Positions 6,072-6,865 of a stretch of DNA of 6,865 nt are shown here, piece after piece. The stretch spans positions 1 to 6,865 of the forward strand of contig JAJQHI010000034.1 in the NCBI GenBank assembly GCA_021199825.1, in the 5' to 3' direction. The stretch is from Bacillota bacterium (lineage in GTDB: Bacteria > Bacillota > Clostridia > Oscillospirales > CAG-272). The notes beneath the pieces are model-generated. The model had not been told where the DNA came from, made no database searches, and worked only from the letters and a program-made list of their open reading frames with translations. Position 1 is the stretch's first letter, and every line of letters starts with the position of its first letter. The position numbers and the translations under genes are program-made.

Positions 6072-6865
6072 AGGGCTCTATCGCGCAGCGTGCGCCTTGT
6101 ACGCACTTGTTTTTGCAATAGTGCTGCTTGCAGGACCCGCGTCTGCCGCGAGTACAGGGAGCCTGACCCTGTCATATAAGCAGGACGGCACCGAATTTTC
6201 GGTTTACCGTGTGGCGGTTTATTCAGGCGACAATTATAAGCTTGTGGGAGACTTCAGCAGTTATTCTGTTGAGCTTCCGGGCACAAGCTGGCGCGACACC
6301 GCGACAACCCTGGCGGCGTATGCGGCACGCGATAATATAACGCCCACGGCGGTCGGCACAATTGAAAACGACACGGTCACGTTTGAAGATTTGAAAAAAG
6401 CGCTTTATCTGGTGGTCGGCACATCAACGACCTCCGACGGGTACATTTATACGCCCGCGGCATTCCTCGTTCATGTTACGAGCGCAGGCGCTCTGTCTGT
6501 TGTCAAATATGACATGACGCCCGTTGAGCCTGAAAAGATTGATTGCACTGTAGTTAAGTCTTGGAGCGGCGACAGCGCAAGCATCAGACCCTCAAGCGTT
6601 AAAATTGAGCTTTTGTGCGACGGTGAGATTTACGACACGGTAAACCTCAGTGACAGCAACACCTGGAGCTATACATGGACGGGACTTGATTCCACGCATG
6701 AATGGCAGATAGTCGAGCCGAAGGTTCCTAGCAATTACAGTGTTTCGGTGTCGCAGGATGGATATACATTTACTGTGACCAATACGTATACGCCTGATGA
6801 GCCTGAAGAGACGACAACCGAGCCTGAGGAAACGACAACCGAGCCTGAGGAAACGACAACCGAGC
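6049..6865 (+). CDS. Secreted Cna_B-domain pilin-like surface protein, cut off by the window end
   Basis: ATG 6049 lies inside the sortase gene, with GAGGG 8 nt upstream, and opens 272 visible codons without a stop. Residues 1-33 are a signal peptide (MKKKTIRKGLYR, hydrophobic core, GPASA cleavage site). Residues 36-160 form a domain beginning GSLTLSYKQDGTEFSVYRVA, of the kind seen at the N-terminus of sortase-linked pilins. About 165-247 is a Cna_B-type domain (DCTVVKSWSG ... FTVTNTYTP) of the sort that often holds internal isopeptide bonds. From residue 251 a seven-residue EPEETTT repeat begins, a probable extended wall-spanning stalk. The C-terminus is outside the window; a sorting signal is expected but not seen. 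Its position after a class C sortase suggests a pilus subunit (backbone or base) or a sortase-anchored adhesin. I cannot assign a specific gene name. Confidence 0.85.
   Translation, partial: MKKKTIRKGLYRAACALYALVFAIVLLAGPASAASTGSLTLSYKQDGTEFSVYRVAVYSGDNYKLVGDFSSYSVELPGTSWRDTATTLAAYAARDNITPTAVGTIENDTVTFEDLKKALYLVVGTSTTSDGYIYTPAAFLVHVTSAGALSVVKYDMTPVEPEKIDCTVVKSWSGDSASIRPSSVKIELLCDGEIYDTVNLSDSNTWSYTWTGLDSTHEWQIVEPKVPSNYSVSVSQDGYTFTVTNTYTPDEPEETTTEPEETTTEPEETTTE
6799..6865 (+). repeat. 21-bp tandem repeat encoding EPEETTT, continuing past the window
   Basis: Units start at 6799, 6820 and 6841, with a fourth beginning at 6862. Units two and three are identical; unit one differs at two synonymous positions (GAAGAG versus GAGGAA). 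The unit is a multiple of three, so copy-number changes would alter stalk length without breaking the frame. Confidence 0.9.

Overview
The window looks like chromosomal DNA from an anaerobic, spore-forming-lineage Clostridia (Firmicutes), probably a gut or similar commensal. The evidence is a full-length relative of the sporulation coat ATPase SpoIVA beside a Gram-positive sortase-assembled pilus locus, with AGGAGG-type ribosome sites and frequent ATA isoleucine codons. No rRNA, tRNA, transposase or CRISPR array was seen. The species cannot be named from the sequence.

Layout. Positions 1-268: a leftward consensus sigma-A promoter (TTGACA, 17 bp, TATAAT) with a good ribosome site, reading into a very short ORF that stops before the window edge. 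Positions 269-2011: spoIVA, preceded by a convincing sigma-E-like promoter and enclosed by two convergent copies of a roughly 95-bp palindromic repeat. The gene matches SpoIVA over about 492 codons but carries an in-frame TAA at codon 195. Positions 2012-2372: a non-coding block with a rightward intrinsic terminator for spoIVA, then a 27-bp inverted repeat (25/27 matches) enclosing 95 bp with a TATAAT box. This has the architecture of an invertible promoter. Positions 2373-6865: a pilus operon made of (i) a large VWA-domain, LPXTG-type surface protein, probably the tip adhesin, (ii) a class C (pilin) sortase, and (iii) a second Cna_B-type pilin-like surface protein cut off by the window end inside a 21-bp tandem repeat.

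How it fits together. The two surface proteins would be exported through Sec, and the sortase would join the sorting-signal protein(s) into a cell-wall-anchored fibre. The large adhesin gene is broken twice: TAA at codon 40, and an exact 8-bp tandem duplication (TGCCCACA twice) that shifts the frame near codon 472. Removing one 8-bp copy restores the frame exactly. The sortase has no visible lesion, nor does the visible part of the third gene.

The most interesting reading is a surface structure under possible layered ON/OFF control (a flippable promoter plus a slippable repeat), next to a sporulation gene disabled by a single nonsense codon. The competing readings are ordinary gene decay or sequencing/assembly error. 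These cannot be separated from one sequence.
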